From assembly GCA_963691815.1 (NCBI GenBank), contig OY829655.1, positions 27,800,439-27,864,438 on the forward strand: a DNA stretch of 64,000 nt. Reading direction: 5' to 3'. Origin of the DNA: Echiichthys vipera (taxonomy: Eukaryota; Chordata; Actinopteri; Perciformes; Trachinidae). Below, one piece after another: positions 49,811-60,459 of this stretch. Under the pieces are notes generated by a model that did not search any database, was not told the DNA's origin, and was given only the letters and a program-made list of their open reading frames with translations. How positions within the stretch are numbered: the first letter of the stretch is position 1; each line of letters opens with the position of its first letter. A program made the translations under genes and the position numbers.

Positions 49811-51180
49811 GAAATGTCCCAAAAAAGGTCAACGTTGACTTCTGGTTTTGCACGAGACGTGAGCTCGAGTCTCTAATTTGAGGAGCGATAAAAAAAACAC
49901 ATCTAATTTAAATAAAGGCCTGCCTCTAATACAAGCCCGCTTCAAACGCCTAAGTTTGTATTTCTTAACCTTTTGTCTCCACGTTGAAGTAGAGCTTAAC
50001 GGGCACTTAGTCTGCGCCGTGACACTGCACGACTTCATACCAAAGTGAGCTTTTCTCCGACAGGTAATCTATACATGTGCAGAGTTCACCCATAAAAACA
50101 CTCCTGGCATTTTGCTGACCGTGGAGACAAAAGGGCCGCAGAGTCCATCAGCTGGACCTTGAGTTGCCAGCGGCCGCAGCCTCCCTCTCGGCAGCAGCAA
50201 CAGGACCACTGGGACGTCTGATTTACGGGACGCCCCTCAGTGAGTGAATTAGTGGCAGTGCTGCGGTGTACGGTGTCATAATCACCGTGGAGTCCTTCCG
50301 CCAGAGAGGCATCACTATGAGTCAGCCTCTCCACTCAGCGAGCAGGCCCGGTTGGGTTGGACACCAGGGCCGGTGAGGTGCAAGGAGACACACACACACA
50401 AAAAAAAAAGAGCTGAGCAGACACAAAAAGGCCGACGGCTTCCAAATCACAGCCAAGTTGCAGAGGAGGGTGTGTGTGGTCTAGAGAGGGAAGGCAGGGT
50501 GTCCTCTGCTCCAGCGCATCTTTGATCATCTTTGTCAGAGGGATGGATCGCTGGACTGGGAAGGATTTATCGCACATTTCACACCCACATAGAACCATGC
50601 CGCAAAGACATAACACTCGTTCTTTATCCTCTGTGGAAAAGGAGTAAGAATCAGCAGAAAACAAAACAGAAGGGACACAAAATCTTTACAGGAGGCCTCG
50701 GCGTGACGTGAGATGCTGTATTGCAGCTGGTACACCAGACCAAAAGCCGCACGTCCTTCAGCCCCTTTCTTGACAGGATCAAATGGTGAATTACGACGGG
50801 AATGACACGTCGCACCGCAGCGCCTCAGGGAACCCGTCTGTCAGCGACAGAGCAAGGTCATCTTCGACCTCTGGCTCTGGTGGAGAGCAGCATGCGTGTG
50901 TCCGCAGAGGGAAACTCGTGTGTGCGCGCGTGAAGTGTCAATCCCACGCTCCGGCGGCGATAACTGCATATAGTGCCGAGAATTGGCTCTTCGACACACT
51001 CTTGATTTTTGACATTCCAGTTAATGGTGCGACGCGGCGCCTTCCCACACCGCCAACAGCAGTGATCACGAGTCCCTGCGGGCAGCGTGGCATGATGGGT
51101 AGATAAACACAGCTCTATCCGTGTGGCTGCGAGGAGCACATGTTCTTTATGTGCACGGATACTTTACTATCTAACGAATG
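49811..51180. other. Upstream flank spacer
   Basis: No transposon recognised. A strong acceptor-like site on the minus strand at 50631-50640 has no matching donor. Confidence 0.45.
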
Positions 51181-51250
51181 ATAGAATAGAAGAGAATTGA
51201 AATGCTTTATTGATCCACAGCTGGGAAATTGCAGTGATACAGAAGGAGGG
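51181..51250 (-). mobile_element. Non-LTR 3'-end fragment
   Basis: Minus strand ...gcaatttcccagctgtgg atcaataaagc, like the element end at 47244. Confidence 0.5.
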
Positions 51251-51310
51251 TGATCAACTCAGTCACCGTGGGACGGATTATTCCAAACCTCCGATCTGAA
51301 CTGTTACCAG

Positions 51311-52546
51311 CCGCCACCGCGATGTGTGTGTTTGTGTGTGTAGCAGGAATTAACACAGAGGTGGTTTTAAAGGTCTTGCCAGGTGTTTATATGTCTGTAT
51401 GTCAGTCTGCAGACAGGTTTTGTCACTGTGATAGCGTCGCAACTTTGCAAGATCCAGTCCCAAATCTGATCAGACAGAGCACGTTTTGCAGGTGGATCCC
51501 ACCGCCTTCTTTGTTGAAGACGCCCTGATCAGACAGGGTGATGCCAGTTGCGTCTTTTGTCTTATTCTTCCTGGGCCACCACGGAATCACCCGTCCTCAG
51601 CCAACATTCAATTTGAAGAAGTTAAGTGACGTAGGTAGGGAATGAGTCCTTACCCCAAGTGAAGGAGTTCAAGTACCTCGGGAGCTTGTTCACGAGTGAG
51701 GGGACGATGGAGCGTGAGTTTGGCCGGAGAATCGGAGCAGCGGGGGCGGTGTTGCAGTCGCTCTACCGCACCGTTGTGACGAAAAGAGAGCTGAGGAAGG
51801 GAAAGCTCTGGATCTACCGGTCAATCTTCGTTCCTACCCTCACCTGTGGTCACAAAAGCTGGGTCAGGACCAAAAGAACGAGGTCACGGGTACAAGCGGC
51901 CGAAATGGGTTTTCTCAGGAGGGGGGCTGGAGTCTCCCTTAGAGAGAGGGGGAGAAGTTCAGCATCCGTGAGGAACTTGGAGTAGACCCGCTGCTCCTTT
52001 GCGTTGAAAGGAGCCAGTTGAGGTGGTTCAGGATCATCTGGTAAGGATGAACCCTGGGCGCCTCCCTAGGGAGGTGTTCCAGGCACGTCCAGCTGGGAGG
52101 AGGCCTCGGGGAAGACCCAGGACCAGGTGGGGAGATTAGATCTCCACACTGGCCTGGGAACGCCTCGGGATCCCCCAGTTAGAGCTGGTTAATGTGGCCC
52201 GGGAAAGGGAAGTTTGGGGTCCCCTGCTAAAGCTGCTGGCCCCACGACCCGACGCCGGAGAAGCGGATGAAGATGAGATGAGATGAGAAGTGACGTAACG
52301 GTTATTTTCCTGCCGAGTTGCAGAAGCGATTCTAGAGTCTGTCTGGACCCTGTAGGCAAAGAGTCACAGGGAGCGTTCACGGCGCTCCTGCACGCCGCGA
52401 CCGTGATGTGTGTGTGTGTAGCAGGAACTAACACACTGGTGGTTTTAAAGGTTTTGCCAGGTGTTTATATGTCCGTATGTCAGTCTGCAGACAGGTTTTG
52501 TCACTGCGATAGTGTCGCAACTGTGCAAGATCCAGTCGCGAATCTT
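51311..52546 (+). repeat. Composite dispersed repeat (A-B-[LINE]-C-A)
   Basis: Segment A ('tgtgtgtagcaggaa...' to 'gatccagtc') occurs at 51311-51470 and again at 52393-52546. Segment B is 51471-51633 and C is 52288-52393. LINE copy 5 separates B from C. Confidence 0.9.
51634..52287 (+). mobile_element. Non-LTR retrotransposon 3' end (copy 5), nested
   Basis: This 654-bp copy is flanked by a perfect 10-bp target duplication aagtgacgta (51624-51633 and 52288-52297). Near its 5' end it encodes FKYLGSLFTSEGTMEREFGR, RIGAAGAVLQSLYRTVV and SIFVPTLTCGHKSWV, the C-terminal part of a LINE reverse transcriptase ORF (YLGS and RIGAA blocks). The frame is broken downstream. It ends in (GATGA)n. Confidence 0.95.
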
Positions 52547-52936
52547 TAGAGGTGTGTAGTTGAGATCGAAATAAAGGCCAAGTTTTTAAAAAATTGGGTT
52601 TGATGGGAGCGAGGGCGCTGGAATTAAGGGGGTTAGGAAGTAGAAAAGGAGTAATTGCCTCACCACTTTACGCCTTCACTCTTAATTGAAACAAATGACT
52701 CAGGGATTCCAATAGTCTTGTTGAATTCATGTCTGCTTCTCACAAACGAGGGCCGTGCTGAACACCATCTCCTGTTTCATCGACTATGGATAAGTACCTC
52801 ATACAACCCCACTTGTGTCTGTCTTTATGCACGACGGGGGGATGATGGGGTTGATTTTAGCCACGATTTCGTCTTGAATCCAAATCAGTAAATCTGCAGC
52901 ACACGCTTAGTGCTCCAAAATGTTGATGCTCTAATA

Positions 52937-53413
52937 CAAGGGTGTCAAACTCAGGCCCATGGGCCAAATCTGGCCCATGGTGTAATTATATTTGGCCCCC
53001 AAGATCATATCAAGGTTCTCTGAGAGCTGGCCCGTGAGTATAAAGCACATACACGTCTACTTTTCTGTTGACAAACATGAGCATCCATGCTACCAGTCTC
53101 TGCAGACACACTTAATCCACCCCTCCCCAAAAACGACCCAAAGAAAGATGGAGGACAGGATCTTTCAGCAGATGATCTGTGTGTGAAGGTAAAGAGCTGT
53201 TTGTCACCGTGGCTGTAACCAAAGAATCAAACATGAGAAACACCACGACAGGAACAAGGAGCTGCACTGGAAAGGTTCAACGTTACACATCTGGAGAGAA
53301 GGGAAACATGCACATTTGCAGTCTTTTTTTTTTTTTTTTTTGTAGATATTGAGTTTGGCCGGAAACTTTGTCCCAGTTTTAAAATTTGGCCCACTGTGAG
53401 TTTGACACCGCTG
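52937..53413. mobile_element. hAT-like element (GTGTCAAACTCA ends)
   Basis: The left end caagggtgtcaaactcaggc and inverted right end cagcggtgtcaaactcacag enclose 477 bp, with 8-bp flanks ctctaata (52929-52936) and acctaata (53414-53421), 6/8. An internal T-run lies at 53323-53341. Confidence 0.8.
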
Positions 53414-53451
53414 ACCTAATAGAAAAAGGGCTGATCTGCCAGACTACGTAC

Positions 53452-53577
53452 CCGCCATAATATCGTGAGAGTAGACTTGACATTTTTCAGATGATAGCAG
53501 CCACATTTTGCCATGAAACTCCTCCGCGGTGCAATCAGTGCAGAAATGACCAGGACGACCCAAAGTGGCACGTCACC
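53452..53577 (-). CDS. Candidate exon, unidentified gene
   Basis: 126 nt lie between a strong acceptor (ccttttctgtttcag, AG at 53579-53578) and a donor-like GGCGG/GTACGT (exon end 53452). In phase 0 all 42 codons are open: a hydrophobic stretch DVPLWVVLVISALIA, then PRRSFMAKCGCYHLKN and STLTILWR. If joined to the candidate exon at 58074-58204 (phase 2) it would instead read VTCHFGSSWSFLH and stop, so the two do not both fit one long frame. I cannot name a gene. A hAT-like element begins only 39 bp downstream. Confidence 0.28.
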
Positions 53578-53599
53578 CTGAAACAGAAAAGGAGAGAAG

Positions 53600-54636
53600 C
53601 TGAAGGTGGCGTGCAGAGATTCAGGTGAGCTGTAAAAGAGATCCAAACATCATATATACATTTTTACAAACATCACAATGAGCAGCTGGAGTTAAAACAT
53701 CCTCAGCCGATTCAAACGCCGCGAGACGACTGAACAGACGTTATCAGCTGCTTATCACCAACATAGACATGAGGCAGCGTGGCTCTACTCCACCTTCTTG
53801 CTGGCTCGGTCGGCTGTTATCTATTTTAAAGGGTAAGCTCAGCTGGCTCAACTGCTGCTGTATGTATGATGACATAGTACAGAGAGCGACAACATAGGGA
53901 GTGACTTTATAAGTGATTTTTCTTACATAACATTCTTTGTATTTCAAGGGAGACAAAACGGGCAAAAACATCACTTTCTCACGCACTTTTTCCCCTTTTT
54001 TCATGCAATTTTGTGATTTTTGGGCTGTTTTGCTTCCGTAACGTCACCGAAAGTTATTAAATCATTCCTCATTTGCAAAGTCAGACGTCATACTTCAGAA
54101 AACTTGAAATAGATAAATTAATTTTCTTAAATAGGGTTATCAAATGGGGACGTTCCATGGTTGATATCTATTGGTTAACGTTGTTTACCCTATGAAGTGT
54201 CGTTCCTTTGTCATATTTAAAGGCTCTGATCCAGAAATCTCCACTTCCCTTAGTTTAGTTTAGTTTTAGATTAGATAGTTTATTTTGAATATGTGAAAAA
54301 ACAAAATGATCATACATTAATGGGCCGTCGTAAAGAAAATTAAAAAAAGAGAGAGAAAAATAAATGTACAATAACAAAGTAAACTGAAAAATATAAATTC
54401 TGTTTAAATATCCGAAAAGGAGTGGGAAGAAGTATAAACATATTTTATTCCAGCCCTTTTTCACAAATATTACTGAAATCACACTTACTGAAATATTTTG
54501 ACTTCTATCTAAATATTAATAATAACTTCTGTCATTCTTCAAGTATCCTAGTTCTGTATCTAACAAAGCATAATTCTATTACAAAGATATTTATCCTAGT
54601 AAAATATTATATTATTATTTATATTATTATGATATA
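53600..54636. other. Upstream flank spacer
   Basis: AT-rich; nothing recognised. Confidence 0.45.
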
Positions 54637-54756
54637 TAACACACACACAAACATACTTAAGATAACACAGAGTACAATATAGCTACCTATATAAACATAC
54701 ACACACACACACACATATACATACATACATATGACACACACACACACATACTGAAG
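54637..54756. repeat. Compound CA/TACA microsatellite
   Basis: CA runs separated by 'acatacttaagataacac' and TACA units. A second 'acacacacatactgaagatgac' echoes the first, so the block is partly duplicated. Confidence 0.9.
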
Positions 54757-55226
54757 ATGACACATAGATACATAAATGACAAAGTAAATAAAAAATATAC
54801 ACACAGTAATAATCACACACCCTCCTCATTTCTGTACCTTGTAAAAATAATCTCCTTATATATTTTTTTAAACTGGTTTATTGTCACTTACAGACACTAA
54901 ACGTTCTAGTTTTATTTCTAGGTATGTCCTGAAGGTTTTTACAGAGGGGTCTGTTCAGATGTCATTCACAGTCGGATTTAGACTTCTTTATATTCAAAAA
55001 AATAACATTTTAATGGCTGTTGCCAGCATTTTCTGATTGATGGAGTGATAAAAAAGCGATATATGTGAAAACCAACGAAGGAAACACGAGTTTTGAACCT
55101 TGCTTCATTCAGTGTTTACATTTCTGTCTGGAAATGTACGTAAATTACTTCATATTTCATGAGATAATGCACAATATAAACACAAAATATCAGAAAACTT
55201 GTAATACAAAGAATATTTCTCTTTAA

Positions 55227-55769
55227 CCCTCCTGTTGCCCTCAAATTTCACTAACACCATTTATTCTTGGGGTCAATTTGACCGTTAAACATCTGGAAAA
55301 TGATCATAATCAATGTGTGACTCAAGTAAAGTCGGGTACTTTATGTATTTATTTAACAAAATGAAAAATATCACTGATGTTAAATTGCATGGAGGGATTT
55401 CTGTGTGTGTGTTTTAAAGTAAGTCTGTTATTTTAAGAGCTATTTTGTGTTATTTGTAACATCTGGAATGAAAGTAACGTCCGTTATCAAAGACAGCAGC
55501 ATGAATTTGACCTCATATAATATTTGAATTGTAAAACAGACGATAATAATAATGATTAAATCATCCAGATGATCAAACTGACCCAAAGGAACACCGATGG
55601 GACAAGTACAAATATATATAATCGTGCCAATTTTAGGTTTTTTATGAGTTGTCCCAATAAAATGAGGAAAAGTCATAAATATAAAGTAAAAAAACGACAA
55701 AAATATGTCGTTATTCAGAGATTTTAAACGTTAAATGGGGTCAAATTGACCCTTAGGAGAACAGGAGGG
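55227..55769. mobile_element. piggyBac-like non-autonomous element
   Basis: Ends ccctcctgttgccctc and (inverted) ccctcctgttctcctaag are bounded exactly by TTAA (55223-55226 and 55770-55773). Sub-terminal 'ggggtcaatttgacc' blocks are mirrored at both ends. 543 bp, no transposase. Confidence 0.88.
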
Positions 55770-55992
55770 TTAACATAATTAATCAACTGGGGAAATGGTG
55801 ATATTCATTGGATTAAAATGGTGCCCTATTCACCTGTAGTGTCTCCACTTTACCCAAAACGCAACCTTTTTCTGAACCTAACCACGAAGTTTTGTTGCCT
55901 AAATCTAACCAAATAACATCCATTTTGTCCTAATTCACAACAGGACTCCCAGGCTCAAGGTTGGACCTACAGTTTATCATCAGTCTAAATCG

Positions 55993-56199
55993 TTAAACGT
56001 CCCCTTCGTCACACACGGCTCCTCTTATCACATCATCATCAGCATCAGCGGCAGTGTTTTCTAGTCCCGTTGAACTCATCCAGGTCTGTTGTTCTTCCCC
56101 GCTCCGCTGCTCTCTGCGGGCGTGATCAATCATTCCTGCTGCGTCGGTAAAACCATGCACATCCATTGGAAAACTCCTCCTCACCTGTGATATCGCCTC
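55993..56199 (-). CDS. Weak candidate terminal exon
   Basis: The minus strand is open from just after TATCACAG/GTGAGG (about 56199) to TAA at 55993. It contains MDVHGFTDAAGMIDHARREQ and an acidic end (ADADDDVIRGAVCDEGDV). The acidic tail and an upstream pyrimidine-rich stretch are suggestive, but there is no recognisable domain, no clear polyadenylation signal and no confident partner exon. Confidence 0.15.
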   Translation of the reverse strand, partial: EAISQVRRSFPMDVHGFTDAAGMIDHARREQRSGEEQQTWMSSTGLENTAADADDDVIRGAVCDEGDV

Positions 56200-56401
56200 T
56201 CAGTATCTTTCAAACACAGAGGGGTCCAGTGTGAGATAAGGCCATCATGTCCGTGATGAATGGCTTCATATGGGCGGCAAGGTGGAGGGACAAATTACAC
56301 TTAAGCTCATTAGACTGAGGAACTTTCTGCTTACTTGCACTTTTTTTTTGGAGCTGCTTTTGCTGTTTTCAGTGCATTCAATTGAATATTTAAACTCACA
56401 T

Positions 56402-56741
56402 TGGTGGTCAGCACTGTTGCCTCACAGTGAGAGGGTTCCTGGTTCGAATCTCGGCTGGGGCCCTTCTGTGTGGAGTTTGCATGTTGTCCCCGTGTCTGCG
56501 TGGGTTCTCTCCGGGTTCTCCGGTTTCCTCCCACAGTCCAAAGACGTGCAGGTGTTGGGTTCATTGATGACTCTAAATCACCCGTAGGTGTGAATGGTTG
56601 TCTGTCTCTGTTCGTCTCTATGTGCCCTGTGATAGACTGGCGTCCTGTCCAGGGTGGACCCCGCCTCACGCCCGATGTCAGCTGGGATCGGCTCCAGCCC
56701 CCCCCCCCCCCCCCCCTGCGACCACAGGGACAATGAATGAA
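56402..56741 (+). mobile_element. SINE family B, most complete copy
   Basis: tRNA-like head with B box ggttcgaatctc, then 'gtggagtttgcatgttg', 'tccaaagacgtgcaggtg', 'gctgggatcggctccagc', an 18-base C run (56699-56716) and an 'aatgaatgaa' tail. Confidence 0.9.
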
Positions 56742-57280
56742 GCCAGTAGGTAATTGAACATTGGTATCCTATCTGCACAAAAATGAAGAGTAAAGGTTCT
56801 CGTGCAGGAAAAAGGGGACAAATAAAAATCACACGACAGCGACACTGAGGTTCTTTTTACACCTGCTCAAGGTGAGCGCTCTACCTTCAGGCCTCCTCAC
56901 AGCATGTATGTGAAATTGAAATGTCACAATCATGATTTGTAGGCGTTGGTGAAGGTTATTCCTGACGCTGTGTATGAGACTACGTCGCTCAGCAGAGGAT
57001 GTTTCTGAAGTAACAAGGAAGTTTGTGTGTCGCTCGTGTCCCTTTACTTGTGATTCATTCTCTGGAGAGACTTATTTCTGCACTGTAATCTTTTTAAAAA
57101 GTTGGAAGTCCAATTTAAAGAACCTTATCTGTTGATGTTGTGATCGTGAAGACAGCTCCAAACGAACGAGCTGCACTGGCTTCTACCAGCTCCACTCTGT
57201 TTCACTGGGAACTGGTTAGGCTCCATTTAGAGCCCAGTAAGTGTGTTACTGTCATGACTGCAGCCTCACTGCTCTGTCCG
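56742..57280. other. Upstream flank spacer
   Basis: Nothing recognised. Confidence 0.5.
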
Positions 57281-57316
57281 TGATCAGATTACACTGTTCA
57301 ACGCACGCACGCACGC

Positions 57317-57379
<63 letters not shown>

Positions 57380-57554
57380 GACAGACAGACAGACACACAC
57401 ACATACAGACACACACGCACAGAGACAGACAGACAGACAGACAGACACACGCAAACACACAGACAGACACACAGACAGACACACACACACGCATACAGAC
57501 ACACGCGCACACACACACATACACACATACACACACACCCACCCACACACGCAT

Positions 57555-57589
<35 letters not shown>

Positions 57590-58016
57590 CAACACACAAC
57601 ACACACACAGTATACATTTTTAAAAGGTCCTGCATTCAAAATGTTCCTGAACTAAAAGTATGTAAAGTCAGTAATAATAAGTATTTAAACAAAATATATA
57701 AATACATAATCATTAAAAAGAGCTCTGTCCATGATCAGATTATACAGTGTTCAACGCACGCACGCACGCACACGCACGCACACAGACAGACACACACACG
57801 CACGCACGCACACACACACGCAATTACACGCACAAACACACACTGTATAAATTCTCAAAAGATCCTGTTTTGTCCATGATCAGATTACAGTGTTCAACGC
57901 ACACATGCACACACACGCACACACACACACGCACGCACGCACGCGCACGCCCACATACACGCAAACACACACGCACACACACACACACGCGCACGCCCAC
58001 ATACACGCGCACACAC
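57281..58016. repeat. Triplicated CA/GACA array with a conserved anchor
   Basis: Three blocks (57302-57610, 57755-57841, 57896-58016) of CACA, GACA and CGCA repeats. Each is preceded by the same anchor, 'tgatcagattacactgttca' at 57281 and near-identical at 57730 and 57876. The long open frames across it are simple-repeat artefacts. Confidence 0.95.
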
Positions 58017-58073
58017 TAGAACCGTTAAATATGTTTGCATGAAAAATGATGTGATGATGAAATGGGAGCTCAC

Positions 58074-58204
58074 CTGGTGCAGATCTGACGGCCCGTACAC
58101 GGTCCTCGCCGCATCGACCCAGGTTTGACCCACAGCCCTTTGCCGTATGCTGCCTCCTCTTCTCTTTGTTCTCTCTCTCTCCTCCATTTCCCATCAACCT
58201 TCAG
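58074..58204 (-). CDS. Candidate exon, unidentified gene
   Basis: A 131-nt segment on the minus strand sits between an acceptor ...GAACAG (AG at 58206-58205) and a good donor CACCAG/GTGAGC (exon end 58074). In phase 0 it reads LKVDGKWRREREQREEEAAY followed by GKGLWVKPGSMRRGPCTGRQ and ICT, ending after two bases of a codon. A second frame is also open over its last part (RAVGQTWVDAARTVYGPSD), which weakens the case. I do not recognise either reading. It lies next to CA/GACA arrays and could be a fortuitous ORF. Confidence 0.25.
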
Positions 58205-58770
58205 CTGTTCTTCAAATAAAGGCATGAAAAATCACAAGAAACAAGTGATGAAAAACAACTAAAGAAAGGAGACAAACGGGGCGGCCTCTCTAAATCTGAC
58301 CTCTTCCTCCTCCTTTCCTGTCATTCTCTAACTGCTCTAAGGAAAAGGAACTAAAAATAACCTTAAACAGGCAAAAACGAGACAAAATTAAATACACAAT
58401 AAAATACACGCAGAATAAAAACACTTAAGTTCAGTACTTATACTCTGTCCTCCATGTATAGCCACTGTTTCTGTGCTAGCGTTTCATTCAGCCATGCATT
58501 AGCATTGGTATTCATTTAGTTTGGTTTGAAGCCATCTTTTGGTTATTATGATGTACGATGTAGTACGGAGCTGACCAGACTTGTGCTTAGAAGTCGTGGA
58601 GTGATACCTTTTGTTACCAATTGGCACCACAAATAAAATCAAATTGAATTAGATACCTATCTTTGCCTCTTACAAATGACCTTATCAGCTGCAGTATACC
58701 TGATCTAATGTAACATCTAGTGGCTAATGTTAACTGGGTTGCTAAGCTGATATAGTAATATGCAAACAGC
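58205..58770. other. Upstream flank spacer
   Basis: Nothing recognised. Confidence 0.5.
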
Positions 58771-58778
58771 AAGTTGGT

Positions 58779-59378
58779 ACCGCACCGTTGGGGAGTGAGG
58801 GGACGATGGAGCGTGAGTTTGTCCGGAGAATCGGAGCAGCGGGGCGGTGCTGCAGTCGCTCTACCGCACCGTTGTGATGAACAGAGAGCTGAGGAAGACA
58901 AAGCTCTGGATCTACCGGTCAGTCTTCGTTCCTACCCTCACCTGTGGTCATGAAAGCTGGGTCATGACCCAAAGAACGAGGTCGAGGGTCCAAGCGTCTG
59001 AAATGTGTTTCCTCAGGAGGGGGTCTGGAGTCTCCCTCAGAGAGAGGGGGAGAAGTTCAGCATCCGTGAGGAACTCGGAGTACAGCCGCTGCTCCTTTGC
59101 GTTGAAAGGAGCCAGTTGAGGTGGTTCAGGATCATCTGGTAAGGATGAACCCTGGGCGCCTCCCTAGGGAGGTGTTCCAGGCACGTCCAGCTGGGAGGAG
59201 GCCTCGGGGAAGACCCAGGACCAGGTAGAGAGATTAGATCTCCACACTGGCCTGGGAACGCCTCTGGATCCCCCAGTTAGAGCTGGTTAATGTGGCCCGG
59301 GAAAGGGAAGTTTGGGGTCCCCTGCTAAAGCTGCTGCCCCCGAGACCCGACCCCGGATAAGAGGCTGAAGATGAGATG
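58779..59378 (+). mobile_element. Non-LTR retrotransposon 3' end (copy 6)
   Basis: 600 bp flanked by aagttggt (58771-58778 and 59379-59386). It contains RELRKTKLWIYRSVFVPTLT of the reverse transcriptase ORF. The first bases 'accgcaccgttg' repeat an internal piece of the element (58862-58873), so the 5' junction is rearranged. Confidence 0.9.
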
Positions 59379-59776
59379 AAGTTGGTGTTACTGTAAATGA
59401 CTGTATTTCATTTCCCAGCATTATCACAACATGATGCTGGTCAATGATGTCACTAATGAGAGTTTGGTGAAAGTTAGGGGACTTCTGAGGACACTCGAGT
59501 AAAAGTACTTTGTTAGAATAACAAAACTATTTGGCGGAGCTTCATTGCTGTTGGTGTCTCAGTCTTTAGTGCTGGTGCCGTTTGCTTCATTTGTTACATA
59601 ACATGCTCTGGAAACTGGATCCTGTGACGGCCATGAATTATTGACAACACACTCGTTTTAACAAATCAAGATGAATTATTCACAAGTCAACACACAGCGG
59701 TGGTTGTCCAACAGGGAATTCTCTAACACTGTGTTCATATTCCTTTCCCAGAGTGCATTTCAGGTGACCTTCAATG

Positions 59777-59777
<1 letters not shown>

Positions 59778-59808
<31 letters not shown>
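59778..59808. repeat. (GT)n microsatellite
   Basis: About 15 units just upstream of the candidate exon at 59845. Confidence 0.95.
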
Positions 59809-59811
<3 letters not shown>

Positions 59812-59844
59812 ACAATGATGAAAGCCAGGGCTGTTCTGTTGCAG

Positions 59845-59899
59845 CCATACAGTCTATGGTTGCGGCCCAGATGAAGCGCCTCTCAGAGGAGGATGTCAG
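59845..59899 (+). CDS. Candidate internal exon, unidentified gene (first of a pair)
   Basis: A 55-nt open segment lies between an acceptor (ctgttctgttgcag, AG at 59843-59844) and a possible donor CAG/GTGTCA (GT at 59900-59901). Starting after two bases it reads IQSMVAAQMKRLSEEDV and ends with two bases of a codon. The 147-bp gap to the next candidate exon (60047-60107) keeps the phase: the split codon becomes Ser, giving DVSAKYRF across the join. I do not recognise the protein. The donor is not a strong consensus, and no upstream exon was found between here and the LINE copy at 58779-59378. The segment could be chance. Confidence 0.28.
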
Positions 59900-60046
59900 G
59901 TGTCACAACACTGGATCAGAGGTGCTGAAAGCTGCATCTCTATCATCAATAGAGTGTATTACTCTTCCTGTTCTTCTCTTCACATGCATTGTGTCTACTT
60001 ACGTTTTTTTATTTAAAGGAAAACTACACATAAGTATCAGCTGCAG

Positions 60047-60107
60047 CGCAAAATACAGATTCATCTTTGTTCAATCTGCAATCCGAGACATCATCAACAA
60101 GTTAAAG
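60047..60107 (+). CDS. Candidate internal exon, unidentified gene (second of a pair)
   Basis: The acceptor is CTGCAG at 60041-60046 (or TATCAG six bases earlier, which keeps the frame). The segment ends AAG at 60107 before GTACTG. Read in phase with the exon at 59845-59899 it gives AKYRFIFVQSAIRDIINKLK, an amphipathic-looking, stop-free stretch that ends in phase 0. The pyrimidine tract is about 30 bp upstream and interrupted. No continuation was identified to the right, where the sequence runs into a minisatellite-bearing repeat at about 60460. Confidence 0.28.
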
Positions 60108-60459
60108 GTACTGTATATCTGACCCCATTGTTTCCCCTGCTTTCTACCCACCTCAGAAAAAAACACACAACAATGCCTCTGCTAAAGTGCGGCCATGAAA
60201 CAGAAAGAAGAGGCGATGTTATGTTATGAAATTAACACAGCAGCTGCTCTAATACAGCCGCAGATCAGAGCGAGAATAAAGCTAAAAGGCTGAATTAGTA
60301 TAAAACCACTGTTCTGAAATTAGGAGAGTAGTTTTAAAAATGTCCACCATGATTTGGTGCATAAAAAATCCACCTGAATGCATGAAATTACGTGTTTGAT
60401 GCTCAAAACTCCCCCCAGTTTAATGTGTGTGTGTCCCCCAGCATGGATGGATTATTGAA

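Noticed and set aside
50335..50630. Possible exon on the minus strand starting EDKERVLCLCGMVLCGCEMC
   Set aside because: The acceptor at 50633-50631 is strong, but two frames are open, no donor follows within the open stretch and no domain is recognisable.
57241..57879. 212-codon open frame rich in THTHTH and DRQTDRQ
   Set aside because: It is entirely a translation of CA and GACA repeats.
59690..59772. Possible 12-nt microexon between tttcccag and gtgacc
   Set aside because: Too short to support without transcript data.
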